Source of the DNA: Sphingomonadales bacterium | GTDB taxonomy: Bacteria; Pseudomonadota; Alphaproteobacteria; Sphingomonadales; Sphingomonadaceae | DNA: 13,045 nt | Direction: 5' to 3' | NCBI GenBank assembly: GCA_013298745.1 | Contig: JAAFIT010000025.1 | Coordinates: forward strand, 1 to 13,045 | Shown: positions 8,068-13,045 of the stretch, in pieces | Position numbering within the stretch: the first letter of the stretch is position 1 | Layout of the letters: each line of letters begins with the position of its first letter | Program-made: the position numbers and the translations under genes | Notes under the pieces: generated by a model | Database searches by the model: none | Seen by the model: only the letters and a program-made list of their open reading frames with translations | Told to the model about the DNA's origin: nothing

Positions 8068-8790
8068 ATGGCACGCGTCGCAATCGTCACCGGCGGCACC
8101 CGCGGCATCGGTGAGGCCATCTGCCTCGCCCTGAAAGCACAAGGGATTACGGTTGCCGCCAATTATGGTGGTGACGATGCCAAGGCCAAGGCCTTCACCG
8201 AACGCACCGGCATTGCCGCCTTCAAATGGAACGTCGCCGATCATCAGGCCTGCCTCGATGGCGTGGCGGCGGTCGAAGCGGCGTTGGGTCCTGTCGATAT
8301 CGTCGTCAACAACGCTGGCATCACCCGCGACGGCACGCTGATGAAGATGAGCTATGAGCAATGGGATGAAGTCATCCGCGTCAACCTTGGCGGCTGCTTC
8401 AACATGGCCAAGGCAACCTTTACCGGCATGAAGTCGCGCGGCTTTGGTCGCATCGTCAACATCGGCAGCATCAACGGCCAGGCCGGCCAATATGGGCAGG
8501 TCAACTACGCCGCCGCCAAGTCCGGCATCCATGGCTTCACCAAGGCGCTGGCGCAGGAAGGTGCGCGCTTTGGCATCACCGTCAACGCCATCGCACCGGG
8601 CTATATCGATACCGACATGGTCGCCGCCGTGCCGCCCGACGTGCTCGAAAAGATCGTTGCCAAGATCCCGGCGGGTCGGCTCGGCCAGGCCAGCGAGATT
8701 GCCCGTGGTGTCGCCTTCCTCTGCGGCGAGGATGCCGGCTTTGTCACCGGCTCGACGCTGAGCATCAACGGCGGCCAGCACATGTATTGA
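8068..8790 (+). CDS. phaB: Acetoacetyl-CoA reductase PhaB (SDR family)
   Basis: PhaB is an NADPH-dependent short-chain dehydrogenase that reduces acetoacetyl-CoA to (R)-3-hydroxybutyryl-CoA, the monomer for polyhydroxybutyrate. The 240 residues show the cofactor motif TGGTRGIG (8-15), NNAG followed by ITRDGTLMKM, and the catalytic set S134, Y147 and K151 in the stretch GSINGQAGQYGQVNYAAAK. The segments GITRD, GQYGQVNYAAAKSG and the C-terminal GGQHMY distinguish PhaB from FabG, although FabG-like activity is not excluded by sequence alone. No phaA or phaC is in the window, so the pathway genes are dispersed. The next small ORF starts 8 bp downstream and is probably co-transcribed. Confidence 0.92.
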   Translation: MARVAIVTGGTRGIGEAICLALKAQGITVAANYGGDDAKAKAFTERTGIAAFKWNVADHQACLDGVAAVEAALGPVDIVVNNAGITRDGTLMKMSYEQWDEVIRVNLGGCFNMAKATFTGMKSRGFGRIVNIGSINGQAGQYGQVNYAAAKSGIHGFTKALAQEGARFGITVNAIAPGYIDTDMVAAVPPDVLEKIVAKIPAGRLGQASEIARGVAFLCGEDAGFVTGSTLSINGGQHMY

Positions 8791-8798
8791 GGCCCCCG

Positions 8799-9020
8799 AT
8801 GCGCCGGTCGTCTCCTTCGCTCTGGTATGCTTGGGCGGCCGTTGTCGGAGTCGTCGCGGCGCTTCTGGCGGTAATGGCTGCCCATTTCTGGATTAGCATC
8901 GGGATTGATCCGTGGCTCGAAGCGCATGGCGTGCCAAGCGGCCTTGGCCATGGCGTGCTTAGTGGTCTTGTCATCGTGTTGATTGGTGTGGCGGCGCGAC
9001 GGGTGGGGGCGCCGCATTGA
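8799..9020 (+). CDS. Small two-helix membrane protein, unknown function
   Basis: A 73-residue ORF not assigned to any family I recognise. A short basic N-terminus (MRRSSPS) leads to a hydrophobic helix at about 9-32. A polar loop (GIDPWLEAHGVPSG) follows, then a second helix at about 50-68 and a basic end (ARRVGAPH). The charge pattern suggests both ends are cytoplasmic. GAGG at 8789-8792, overlapping the phaB stop, lies 6 nt before the ATG and is a fair ribosome site. Its TGA overlaps the TTG start of the next gene. Its place between phaB and a DNA-binding-fold protein, plus clean hydrophobic segments, favours a real gene. Confidence 0.65.
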   Translation: MRRSSPSLWYAWAAVVGVVAALLAVMAAHFWISIGIDPWLEAHGVPSGLGHGVLSGLVIVLIGVAARRVGAPH

Positions 9021-9226
9021 CGGTCAAGCATTCGCTGACCATTGCCGGCCATGCGACCTCGCTGACCCTCGAACCGATTTTCTGGGATGCCCTGCAGGCT
9101 GCAGCATTAGCCGAAGGCAAAGCGCTGGCGGCGCTTGTCGCCGAGATCGACGAAGCGCGGACGACCAACCTGTCGAGTGCTGTCAGGGTCTGGCTGTTTC
9201 AGCGCGCCCTTGCGGCGGCGTCATGA
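9017..9226 (+). CDS. Ribbon-helix-helix domain protein (RHH_4 type), TTG start
   Basis: A 69-residue protein that matches, from memory, the RHH_4 family (PF13467) common in alphaproteobacteria. It has a beta-strand segment KHSLTIAGHATSLTLEP, a helix with FWDALQAAALAEGKALAALV, then EIDEARTTNLSSAVRVWLFQ. Such proteins have the MetJ/Arc dimer fold and may bind DNA, but targets are unknown. TTG at 9017 is the only start codon in this frame after the in-frame stop at 8960-8962. It overlaps the upstream stop as TTGA and follows the purine-rich run GGGTGGGGG at 9001-9009, so translation is probably coupled to the small membrane protein. Its TGA overlaps the stop codon of the convergent DUF2147 gene. 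Confidence 0.82.
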   Translation: MTVKHSLTIAGHATSLTLEPIFWDALQAAALAEGKALAALVAEIDEARTTNLSSAVRVWLFQRALAAAS

Positions 9227-9676
9227 AGTGACGCGGGTCCAGACCTGATTGCGGCAGATCACCCGCGCCGCACAGCCTTCGACACGAATGCTGTTTTCAT
9301 CGACCAGTCGGGCAGTGCCGGTGACTCGGCGATTCATGTCGGGTACGAACACCCGCCCGCGCCATTCGCGCGGACCGCGCGCCGTGAATTCTTCGAACAA
9401 TTGGGTGCCGATCAACGGGTCGGTGCCGCCGCGGCGGGCATCGGCCTTGGCCTGATCATTGGCAAAGACGATCGTGCCGCACACCTGCTCACCGCAGCGA
9501 GCGGCGCGGATGTGCACCGATCCGGACGGGTTCTTCCAGGTGCCGAGATAGGCGCCGTCGGGAAGCTTGGCGACAGCGGCTGAAGGGTCCTTGGCGGTTG
9601 CCGGAGATTGGGCGCTTGCCGAGGCGGCGGTTCCAACCAACAGAAGTGCCATCAGACTGGTCACAAGGTGCCGCAT
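9221..9676 (-). CDS. Secreted DUF2147 domain protein
   Basis: A 151-residue protein with a signal peptide (MRHLVTSLMALLLVGTAASASAQS, predicted cleavage after ASA at about residue 22) and a DUF2147 domain (PF09917): GTWKNPSGSVHIR, a cysteine pair in CGEQVCGTIV, then RGGTDPLIGTQLFEEF, RGRVFVPDMNRR and a C-terminal ARVICRNQVWTR. Family members are exported, but their function is not established. The start at 9676 is chosen because TGGAG (plus-strand 9683-9687) lies 6 nt upstream and the signal peptide begins there; the frame is open up to 9829 but the extra residues look non-coding. It lies 79 bp downstream of the solute-binding lipoprotein gene on the same strand and could share its transcript. 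Confidence 0.88.
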   Translation of the reverse strand: MRHLVTSLMALLLVGTAASASAQSPATAKDPSAAVAKLPDGAYLGTWKNPSGSVHIRAARCGEQVCGTIVFANDQAKADARRGGTDPLIGTQLFEEFTARGPREWRGRVFVPDMNRRVTGTARLVDENSIRVEGCAARVICRNQVWTRVTS

Positions 9677-9755
9677 GCCGCGCTCCATCATTTGTTGGTG
9701 CGCTGGAATATAACCGCTTTCAGAGTGGCCGTCAGCCATGCGCACGCTCAAATTC

Positions 9756-11213
9756 TTACGGCTTTGCCGCAACCGCCAATCGGCCAAGCGGGTGGCTGCC
9801 GGCACGATTCGCCGTCCAGCCTTCGACATTCCGGGCCACCAGCGCCCAGCGCAACGGTGTCAGCAACGGGACCATTGGCGGGGCTTCGAGCCAGCGCGCT
9901 TCAGCGGCAGCGATGAGTGCCGGACGTTCTGCCAGCGGCGCTACGCGCGCCTTGTCGAGCAGTGCGTCGGCATCGGGATCACAGACCAGCCCGCCATCGC
10001 AGCGCCAGCGCGCCAGCAAGGCCGCCGCATCGGCGACCGGCAGGCTCGCCTCGGTCAGGGCCAAATCGAAATTGCCGCGCTTGATCCGTGCGGCGATGGT
10101 TGCAGCATCGACTTCCGAAATCGCCAGCGTCACACCCAGCGCCGCCCAATCGGCGGCAACGCGTTCGGCAATGACGCGGTGGTCATGGCCCGGCGGCAGC
10201 AGCAGGGTGAGCCGAATCGGCGCCTTGCCGTTTCGCAGCGCTGCCGCAGCCGCTTTCTGCGCGGCCATGTCTGGGGTGCCTACTGCTGCTGGCGCCAGCA
10301 CCGGTGGCAACAGCCCTGCAACCGGCGCCATCGCCGCCAAGCCAACGCGGGCAGCCAATGCCGTCCGATCGGTGGCCAGAGTGAGAGTGCGGCGTAGTTC
10401 CGGATCTTTGAGCGGGCCGGAGCGGGTATTGGCGATATAGCCATAGACCCCCCAAAGCGGATCGACCTGCAACATCTGCGGACGTGCCACGGTGCGGGCC
10501 TCGCCCAGCCCAGCCAGGCCGTCACCCATGACGATATCGGTCTCGCCGCGGGCAAAACGCGCCACGGCCGCCGTTGAATCGTTTGTGCTGGCGATGGCGA
10601 TGGTGCCGGGCCGGGCGGCGGGACCGGCCATGGCCTCGCGCCGTGTCAGCACGCGCTGACCAGCAGGGCCAGCGGCCGTATAGGCGGCCAAGGTCGCACG
10701 ATCATCGCGGCGGGTCACGGCAAGCCCAGGCTCCGCCAACCAGCCGAGCAGCAGTGGTGACGCGCTGGCAAGGCGGATTTCGACGACGCGCGCAATCGGC
10801 GCCAGGACGCCAATCTTGCTGGCTGGCGTGGTTCCGGCCGCGATGCCGGCGGCGCTAGCAATGCCGCCGTGGCGGAGCGCCGGTTCACCGCGGACAGCGG
10901 CGCGACGAAACGCCGAAACGACCTCGTTGGACCCCAGCGTACGGCCATCGCTCCATTTCGTCGGCCGCAATCGCAGGATCAGGCCTTGGTCATTGTCGAC
11001 AAAGCGCCAGCTGGAGGCGAGGCCGGGGACGATGGCGCCGGTGCCGTCGCGGGCAATCAGACTCGCTTGCGTTGCCTCCGCCTCAAGCCGTGCCGCGAGA
11101 CCGCCCGGCCAGGGGGTTCCAACCACGGTGACATCAAGACGTTCGCCTTCGGGATCGGCCTGGCTGCAACCGACCAGCAACAACAGGGCGGCGAGCGCTG
11201 GTCTAGTCCGCAT
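9756..11213 (-). CDS. ABC transporter substrate-binding lipoprotein, family 5 (SBP_bac_5)
   Basis: This is a periplasmic binding protein of the peptide/nickel (family 5) class. The 485 residues start with a lipoprotein signal, MRTRPALAALLLLVGC, with a lipobox ending in C16 followed by S17, so it is probably anchored to a membrane. SBP_bac_5 features are LASSWRFVDNDQGLILRLR (the usual ALAE-W-featuring segment), TKWSDGRTLGSNEVVSAFRRA, YIANTRSGPLKDPELRRTL with LATDRTAL, and LLPP followed by repeated small-residue segments. AAGGAG on the minus strand (11221-11226) sits 7 nt before the ATG, which fixes the start against the upstream frame opening at 11267. No permease or ATPase gene is nearby. Ligand unknown. 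It is divergent from the cysteine-synthase-like gene. Confidence 0.88.
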   Translation of the reverse strand: MRTRPALAALLLLVGCSQADPEGERLDVTVVGTPWPGGLAARLEAEATQASLIARDGTGAIVPGLASSWRFVDNDQGLILRLRPTKWSDGRTLGSNEVVSAFRRAAVRGEPALRHGGIASAAGIAAGTTPASKIGVLAPIARVVEIRLASASPLLLGWLAEPGLAVTRRDDRATLAAYTAAGPAGQRVLTRREAMAGPAARPGTIAIASTNDSTAAVARFARGETDIVMGDGLAGLGEARTVARPQMLQVDPLWGVYGYIANTRSGPLKDPELRRTLTLATDRTALAARVGLAAMAPVAGLLPPVLAPAAVGTPDMAAQKAAAAALRNGKAPIRLTLLLPPGHDHRVIAERVAADWAALGVTLAISEVDAATIAARIKRGNFDLALTEASLPVADAAALLARWRCDGGLVCDPDADALLDKARVAPLAERPALIAAAEARWLEAPPMVPLLTPLRWALVARNVEGWTANRAGSHPLGRLAVAAKP

Positions 11214-11220
11214 CACGCCG

Positions 11221-11226
11221 CTCCTT
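11221..11226 (-). promoter_or_regulatory. Ribosome binding site of the solute-binding lipoprotein gene
   Basis: Plus-strand CTCCTT reads AAGGAG on the minus strand, 7 nt upstream of the ATG at 11213. It excludes the longer in-frame start at 11267. Confidence 0.8.
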
Positions 11227-11328
11227 TCTCCATAATCGCGTTGCTGTCGCCGGGCGGGGCCGGTCACCGGAGCGCATTTGCGACACGCGCCTCATAGCCG
11301 CCATCGCCCATTTGAAACCAGAGCTTCC

Positions 11329-11357
11329 TTGCCCCCTGTGGCCATGGGGACTAGACC
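11329..11357 (+). promoter_or_regulatory. Candidate promoter of the cysK-like gene
   Basis: TTGCCC (11329-11334) and TAGACC (11352-11357) are separated by 17 bp. Only 7 nt separate the -10-like hexamer from the ATG at 11365, so initiation would occur at the start codon. The lack of a Shine-Dalgarno sequence in front of this ATG fits leaderless translation. Pattern matching only. Confidence 0.4.
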
Positions 11358-11364
11358 ATCCCGC

Positions 11365-12339
11365 ATGACAGGTCGCATTGCTCCCGACATCATTGCCCTT
11401 ATCGGCAACACGCCGCTGGTCAAGCTCAAGGGCCCGAGCGCTGCGACCGGTTGCACCATTCTCGGCAAGGCGGAGTTCCTCAATCCCGGCGGCAGCGTCA
11501 AGGACCGTGCAGCATTGGGTATCATCGAGGATGCCGAGGCGCGCGGCCTGTTGCAGCCCGGCGGCATCATCGTTGAAGGGACCGCCGGCAACACCGGCAT
11601 CGGTCTCGCCGTTGTCGGCAGCGCACGCGGCTATCGCACGATCATCGTGATGCCTGAAACCCAGAGCCGCGAAAAACAGGATACGCTGCGCGCGTTGGGT
11701 GCCGAACTGGTATTGGTTCCAGCCGCGCCCTATTCCAATCCGGCGCATTATGTTCACACCTCGCGGCGCATCGCCGAAGAAACGCCCGGCGCGGTCTGGG
11801 CCAACCAGTTCGACAATGTCGCCAACCGCATGGCGCACATTCGCACCACGGCGCCGGAAATCTGGGCGCAGACCGAAGGTCGCATCACCGGCTTTACCTG
11901 CGCGGTCGGCACCGGCGGCACATTGGCTGGCGTCGCTCTGGGGTTGCGCGCCGAAAACCCCGACATCACCATCGCGCTGACCGATCCGGAAGGGGCAGCG
12001 CTGTACAATTATTTTGCCCGTGGCGAATTGAGCGCCGAAGGATCAAGCGTTTCGGAAGGGATTGGCCAGAGCCGGATTACCGCCAATCTCGATGGTCTTG
12101 CCGTCGATACCCAGTTCCGGGTTCCCGACAGTGAAGGGCTCAACTGGGTGCGGCGGTTGAATGCCGAGGAAGGGCTATGCCTTGGCCTGTCGTCCGGCAT
12201 CAATGTGGCGGGGGCCGTGCGTCTCGCCGAACAGATGGGGCCAGGCCAGACCATCGTCACCATCCTGTGCGATTCGGGGCTGCGCTATCTTTCGACGATC
12301 TACAACGCCGAATGGCTCGCCAAAAAGGGTCTTGCCTGA
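11365..12339 (+). CDS. cysK: Cysteine synthase (O-acetylserine sulfhydrylase-like PLP enzyme)
   Basis: A fold-type II PLP enzyme expected to make cysteine from O-acetylserine and sulfide. The 324 residues show IGNTPLVKL, NPGGSVKDRA with the PLP lysine K46, the substrate loop EGTAGNTGIG (T73-G78), the PLP-phosphate loop GTGGT (182-186), EGIG after EGSSVS, and LSSGIN (276-280) with the serine that contacts the pyridine nitrogen. In classical CysK the substrate loop is TSGNTG; here alanine replaces serine (A74), which occurs in some CysK/CBS-like relatives. The start at 11365 fits family length; in-frame starts at 11344 and 11278 would add 7 or 29 residues. No Shine-Dalgarno is seen before any of them. 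The gene is divergent from the lipoprotein gene across 151 bp. Confidence 0.88.
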   Translation: MTGRIAPDIIALIGNTPLVKLKGPSAATGCTILGKAEFLNPGGSVKDRAALGIIEDAEARGLLQPGGIIVEGTAGNTGIGLAVVGSARGYRTIIVMPETQSREKQDTLRALGAELVLVPAAPYSNPAHYVHTSRRIAEETPGAVWANQFDNVANRMAHIRTTAPEIWAQTEGRITGFTCAVGTGGTLAGVALGLRAENPDITIALTDPEGAALYNYFARGELSAEGSSVSEGIGQSRITANLDGLAVDTQFRVPDSEGLNWVRRLNAEEGLCLGLSSGINVAGAVRLAEQMGPGQTIVTILCDSGLRYLSTIYNAEWLAKKGLA

Positions 12340-12382
12340 CCGCACGCGGTTGACTGGTCTTTCGCTGCCGGTGCCAAGTCCC

Positions 12383-12388
12383 TATATT
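12383..12388 (+). promoter_or_regulatory. Possible -10 element before the 82-aa membrane protein
   Basis: TATATT (12383-12388) ends 9 nt before the ATG at 12398. A weak -35, TTTCGC (12360-12365), lies at 17-bp spacing; a better hexamer, TTGACT (12350-12355), is too far away at 27 bp. If used, the transcript would begin within about two bases of the start codon. Confidence 0.35.
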
Positions 12389-12397
12389 CGCGTCATC

Positions 12398-12646
12398 ATG
12401 TTGCCGCCAAAGCCTTCACAACAAGCGACGGGCAAGCCCGCGCCACGCAACGGTGAGCGCTTGCGACTCGGCTTGACCGGTCTTGGTGCGATTTTTCTGA
12501 TCGTCATGATGGTCGCGGCCGGGTTGAAGCCTGCGGCACGACATGATGACCGCGACCCGCAAGGCGAATCGCTCGCTGTACTCGGGGTTGCGCCAGGGGC
12601 AGGCCCGACCGCGCCGGATGCGCCGGCGCCCCCGAGCCGGCCGTGA
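12398..12646 (+). CDS. Small single-helix membrane protein, unknown function
   Basis: An 82-residue ORF that I do not recognise. A basic, proline-containing N-terminus (MLPPKPSQQATGKPAPRNG) leads to one clear membrane helix at about 24-44 (GLTGLGAIFLIVMMVAAGL). A charged segment (RHDDRDPQGE) and a tail rich in alanine, proline and glycine follow. The layout suggests an inner-membrane anchor with the tail in the periplasm. It starts 58 bp after the cysK-like gene; no Shine-Dalgarno is visible. The open frame continues upstream into the previous gene, but those residues are an out-of-frame shadow. The membrane helix supports a real gene; the low-complexity tail is weaker evidence. Confidence 0.55.
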   Translation: MLPPKPSQQATGKPAPRNGERLRLGLTGLGAIFLIVMMVAAGLKPAARHDDRDPQGESLAVLGVAPGAGPTAPDAPAPPSRP

Positions 12647-12704
12647 CAGCCTGCACGAACATGCGGCCGTGAAGGCTGCCAAGTCATTCGAATTGCTTAA
12701 CGGA

Positions 12705-12721
12705 CGCGCAATGATTGCGCG
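12705..12721. repeat. 17-bp inverted repeat
   Basis: CGCGCAATGATTGCGCG has perfect 8-bp arms around a single G. The one-base centre suits a dimeric DNA-binding protein better than an RNA hairpin, and no T-run follows. It begins 58 bp after the stop of the 82-aa gene. Confidence 0.55.
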
Positions 12722-12763
12722 ATCCGGGCGCCGCCGGTGGCCGATTTATACCGCGCTCCGCCC

Positions 12764-12809
12764 CTGTCCACCACAATTGGCCACAGACTTATCCACAGGC
12801 TTGTCCGAC
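12764..12809 (+). promoter_or_regulatory. DnaA box (perfect) within a 12-13 bp-spaced row of related sequences
   Basis: TTATCCACA at 12789-12797 is a perfect consensus DnaA box. Related nonamers in the same orientation start at 12764 (CTGTCCACC, 6 of 9 matches), 12777 (TTGGCCACA, 7 of 9) and 12801 (TTGTCCGAC, 5 of 9), spaced 13, 12 and 12 bp. The consensus box is seen directly; the outer copies are weak and could be chance. Confidence 0.55.
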
Positions 12810-12896
12810 CCGGTGTGGCACCGATTGTGGGCCGATTCCGGGGGCGGTTTCCCATGGATATCCCCATGAATCGCGTCTCCGGACCATGAAGTGGGA

Positions 12897-12925
12897 TTGA
12901 GTACCACGAATTCCCATGCTAGACC
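12897..12925 (+). promoter_or_regulatory. Candidate promoter reading toward the right edge
   Basis: TTGAGT (12897-12902) and TAGACC (12920-12925) are separated by 17 bp. The -10-like CTAGACC is identical to that proposed for the cysK-like gene. Transcription would start near 12932, within or just after the DnaA-box-like TTGTCCACA (12927-12935), and run through the stem-loops downstream. Confidence 0.4.
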
Positions 12926-12926
12926 G

Positions 12927-12935
12927 TTGTCCACA
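12927..12935 (+). promoter_or_regulatory. DnaA-box-like site (8 of 9 matches)
   Basis: TTGTCCACA differs from the consensus TTATCCACA at one position. It overlaps the expected transcription start of the candidate promoter at 12897-12925, where a bound protein could block initiation. Confidence 0.4.
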
Positions 12936-12978
12936 GTGAGGGCGGGATCGTTGCCGCGTGGGTGAGTCGCAGCGCAGG

Positions 12979-13039
12979 ACCGGGAATTGCCGGTAAACGT
13001 CTGAGGCGCTTCCAGCCGACCGCACTGTCGGGGTGGAAG
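12979..13039 (+). other. Two adjacent stem-loops, possible untranslated RNA or mRNA leader
   Basis: Stem 1 pairs ACCGG (12979-12983) with CCGGT (12990-12994) around a 6-nt loop. Stem 2 pairs CTTCCA (13009-13014) with TGGAAG (13034-13039) and, beyond a small G/GG internal loop, CCGAC (13016-13020) with GTCGG (13027-13031) around a 6-nt loop. No T-run follows before the window ends, so this is not an evident terminator. I could not match it to RNase P RNA, 6S RNA, tmRNA or SRP RNA. Confidence 0.4.
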
Positions 13040-13045
13040 GCCAGC

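Larger units (their letters stand above)
12647..13045. other. Non-coding region with DnaA-box-like repeats, a promoter-like element and stem-loops
   Basis: This 399-bp stretch to the window edge holds no ORF that resembles a protein on either strand. It contains a 17-bp inverted repeat (12705-12721), a run of DnaA-box-like sequences (12764-12809), another near-match at 12927-12935, a promoter-like pair reading right (12897-12925), and two stem-loops (12979-13039). It is probably a control region or the start of an untranslated RNA or long leader for a gene beyond the edge. Confidence 0.6.

Noticed and set aside
12543..12900. Overlapping small frames on both strands after the 82-aa gene (for example 12543-12869, 12715-12900, 12746-12934)
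   Set aside because: Low-complexity arginine/proline-rich translations with no ribosome sites or membrane segments; they look like chance frames in GC-rich DNA.
12850..12918. MraZ-type operator from the repeated CCCATG motifs (12851, 12863, 12913)
   Set aside because: Spacing does not follow the regular 10-bp pattern expected for MraZ repeats, and no mraZ gene is visible.
12764..12935. Chromosomal replication origin (oriC)
   Set aside because: Only one perfect DnaA box, no AT-rich unwinding segment and none of the usual neighbouring genes; kept as a DnaA-box cluster only.
12932..13045. RNase P RNA or another known housekeeping RNA
   Set aside because: The conserved GAGGAAAGTCCG segment of RNase P RNA is absent, and I could not match the stem-loops to 6S, tmRNA or SRP RNA.

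Overview
The window looks like chromosome of a high-GC alphaproteobacterium, most likely a sphingomonad (Sphingomonadales). This is inferred from strong GC bias at third codon positions, tightly packed and overlapping genes, a PhaB-type reductase, an RHH_4 ribbon-helix-helix protein and a DUF2147 protein. No rRNA, tRNA, CRISPR array, insertion sequence or prophage gene is visible. Nearly all the DNA is coding; the only stretch over 300 bases without a convincing gene is the last ~400 bp.

Layout. (1) 1-3599, plus strand: the 3' part of a poly-beta-1,6-N-acetylglucosamine (PNAG/PGA) exopolysaccharide operon, with pgaB (5' end off the window), pgaC and pgaD joined by ATGA stop/start overlaps. 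An outer-membrane pgaA, if present, must lie upstream. (2) 3600-4163, minus strand: algH/yqgE, converging on pgaD with no spacer. (3) 4316-8019, plus strand: a compact unit of a PrxII/Prx5-type peroxiredoxin, a Tat-targeted molybdopterin hydroxylase large subunit (isoquinoline 1-oxidoreductase beta-like) and ferrochelatase hemH. Spacing is 3 bp and then an ATGA overlap. (4) 8068-9226, plus strand: phaB, a 73-aa two-helix membrane protein and a 69-aa ribbon-helix-helix protein that starts at a TTG overlapping the previous stop. (5) 9221-11213, minus strand: an orphan lipoprotein of the family 5 (peptide/nickel) solute-binding proteins, followed by a secreted DUF2147 protein. (6) 11365-12646, plus strand: a cysteine-synthase-like PLP enzyme and a small single-helix membrane protein. 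(7) 12647-13045: non-coding DNA with a perfect DnaA box among 12-13 bp-spaced relatives, a 17-bp inverted repeat, a promoter-like element and two stem-loops running to the window edge.

Functionally this is mostly housekeeping and surface biology: biofilm polysaccharide export, peroxide defence with haem synthesis, and PHB-precursor and cysteine metabolism. I did not find a clearly new multi-gene system. The most interesting signals are regulatory: three genes (algH, the cysK-like gene and the 82-aa gene) whose only plausible promoter places the transcription start at or within about two bases of the start codon (candidate leaderless mRNAs); the DnaA-box/promoter/stem-loop region at the right edge; and two convergent gene pairs whose stop codons touch or overlap, leaving no room for a terminator.
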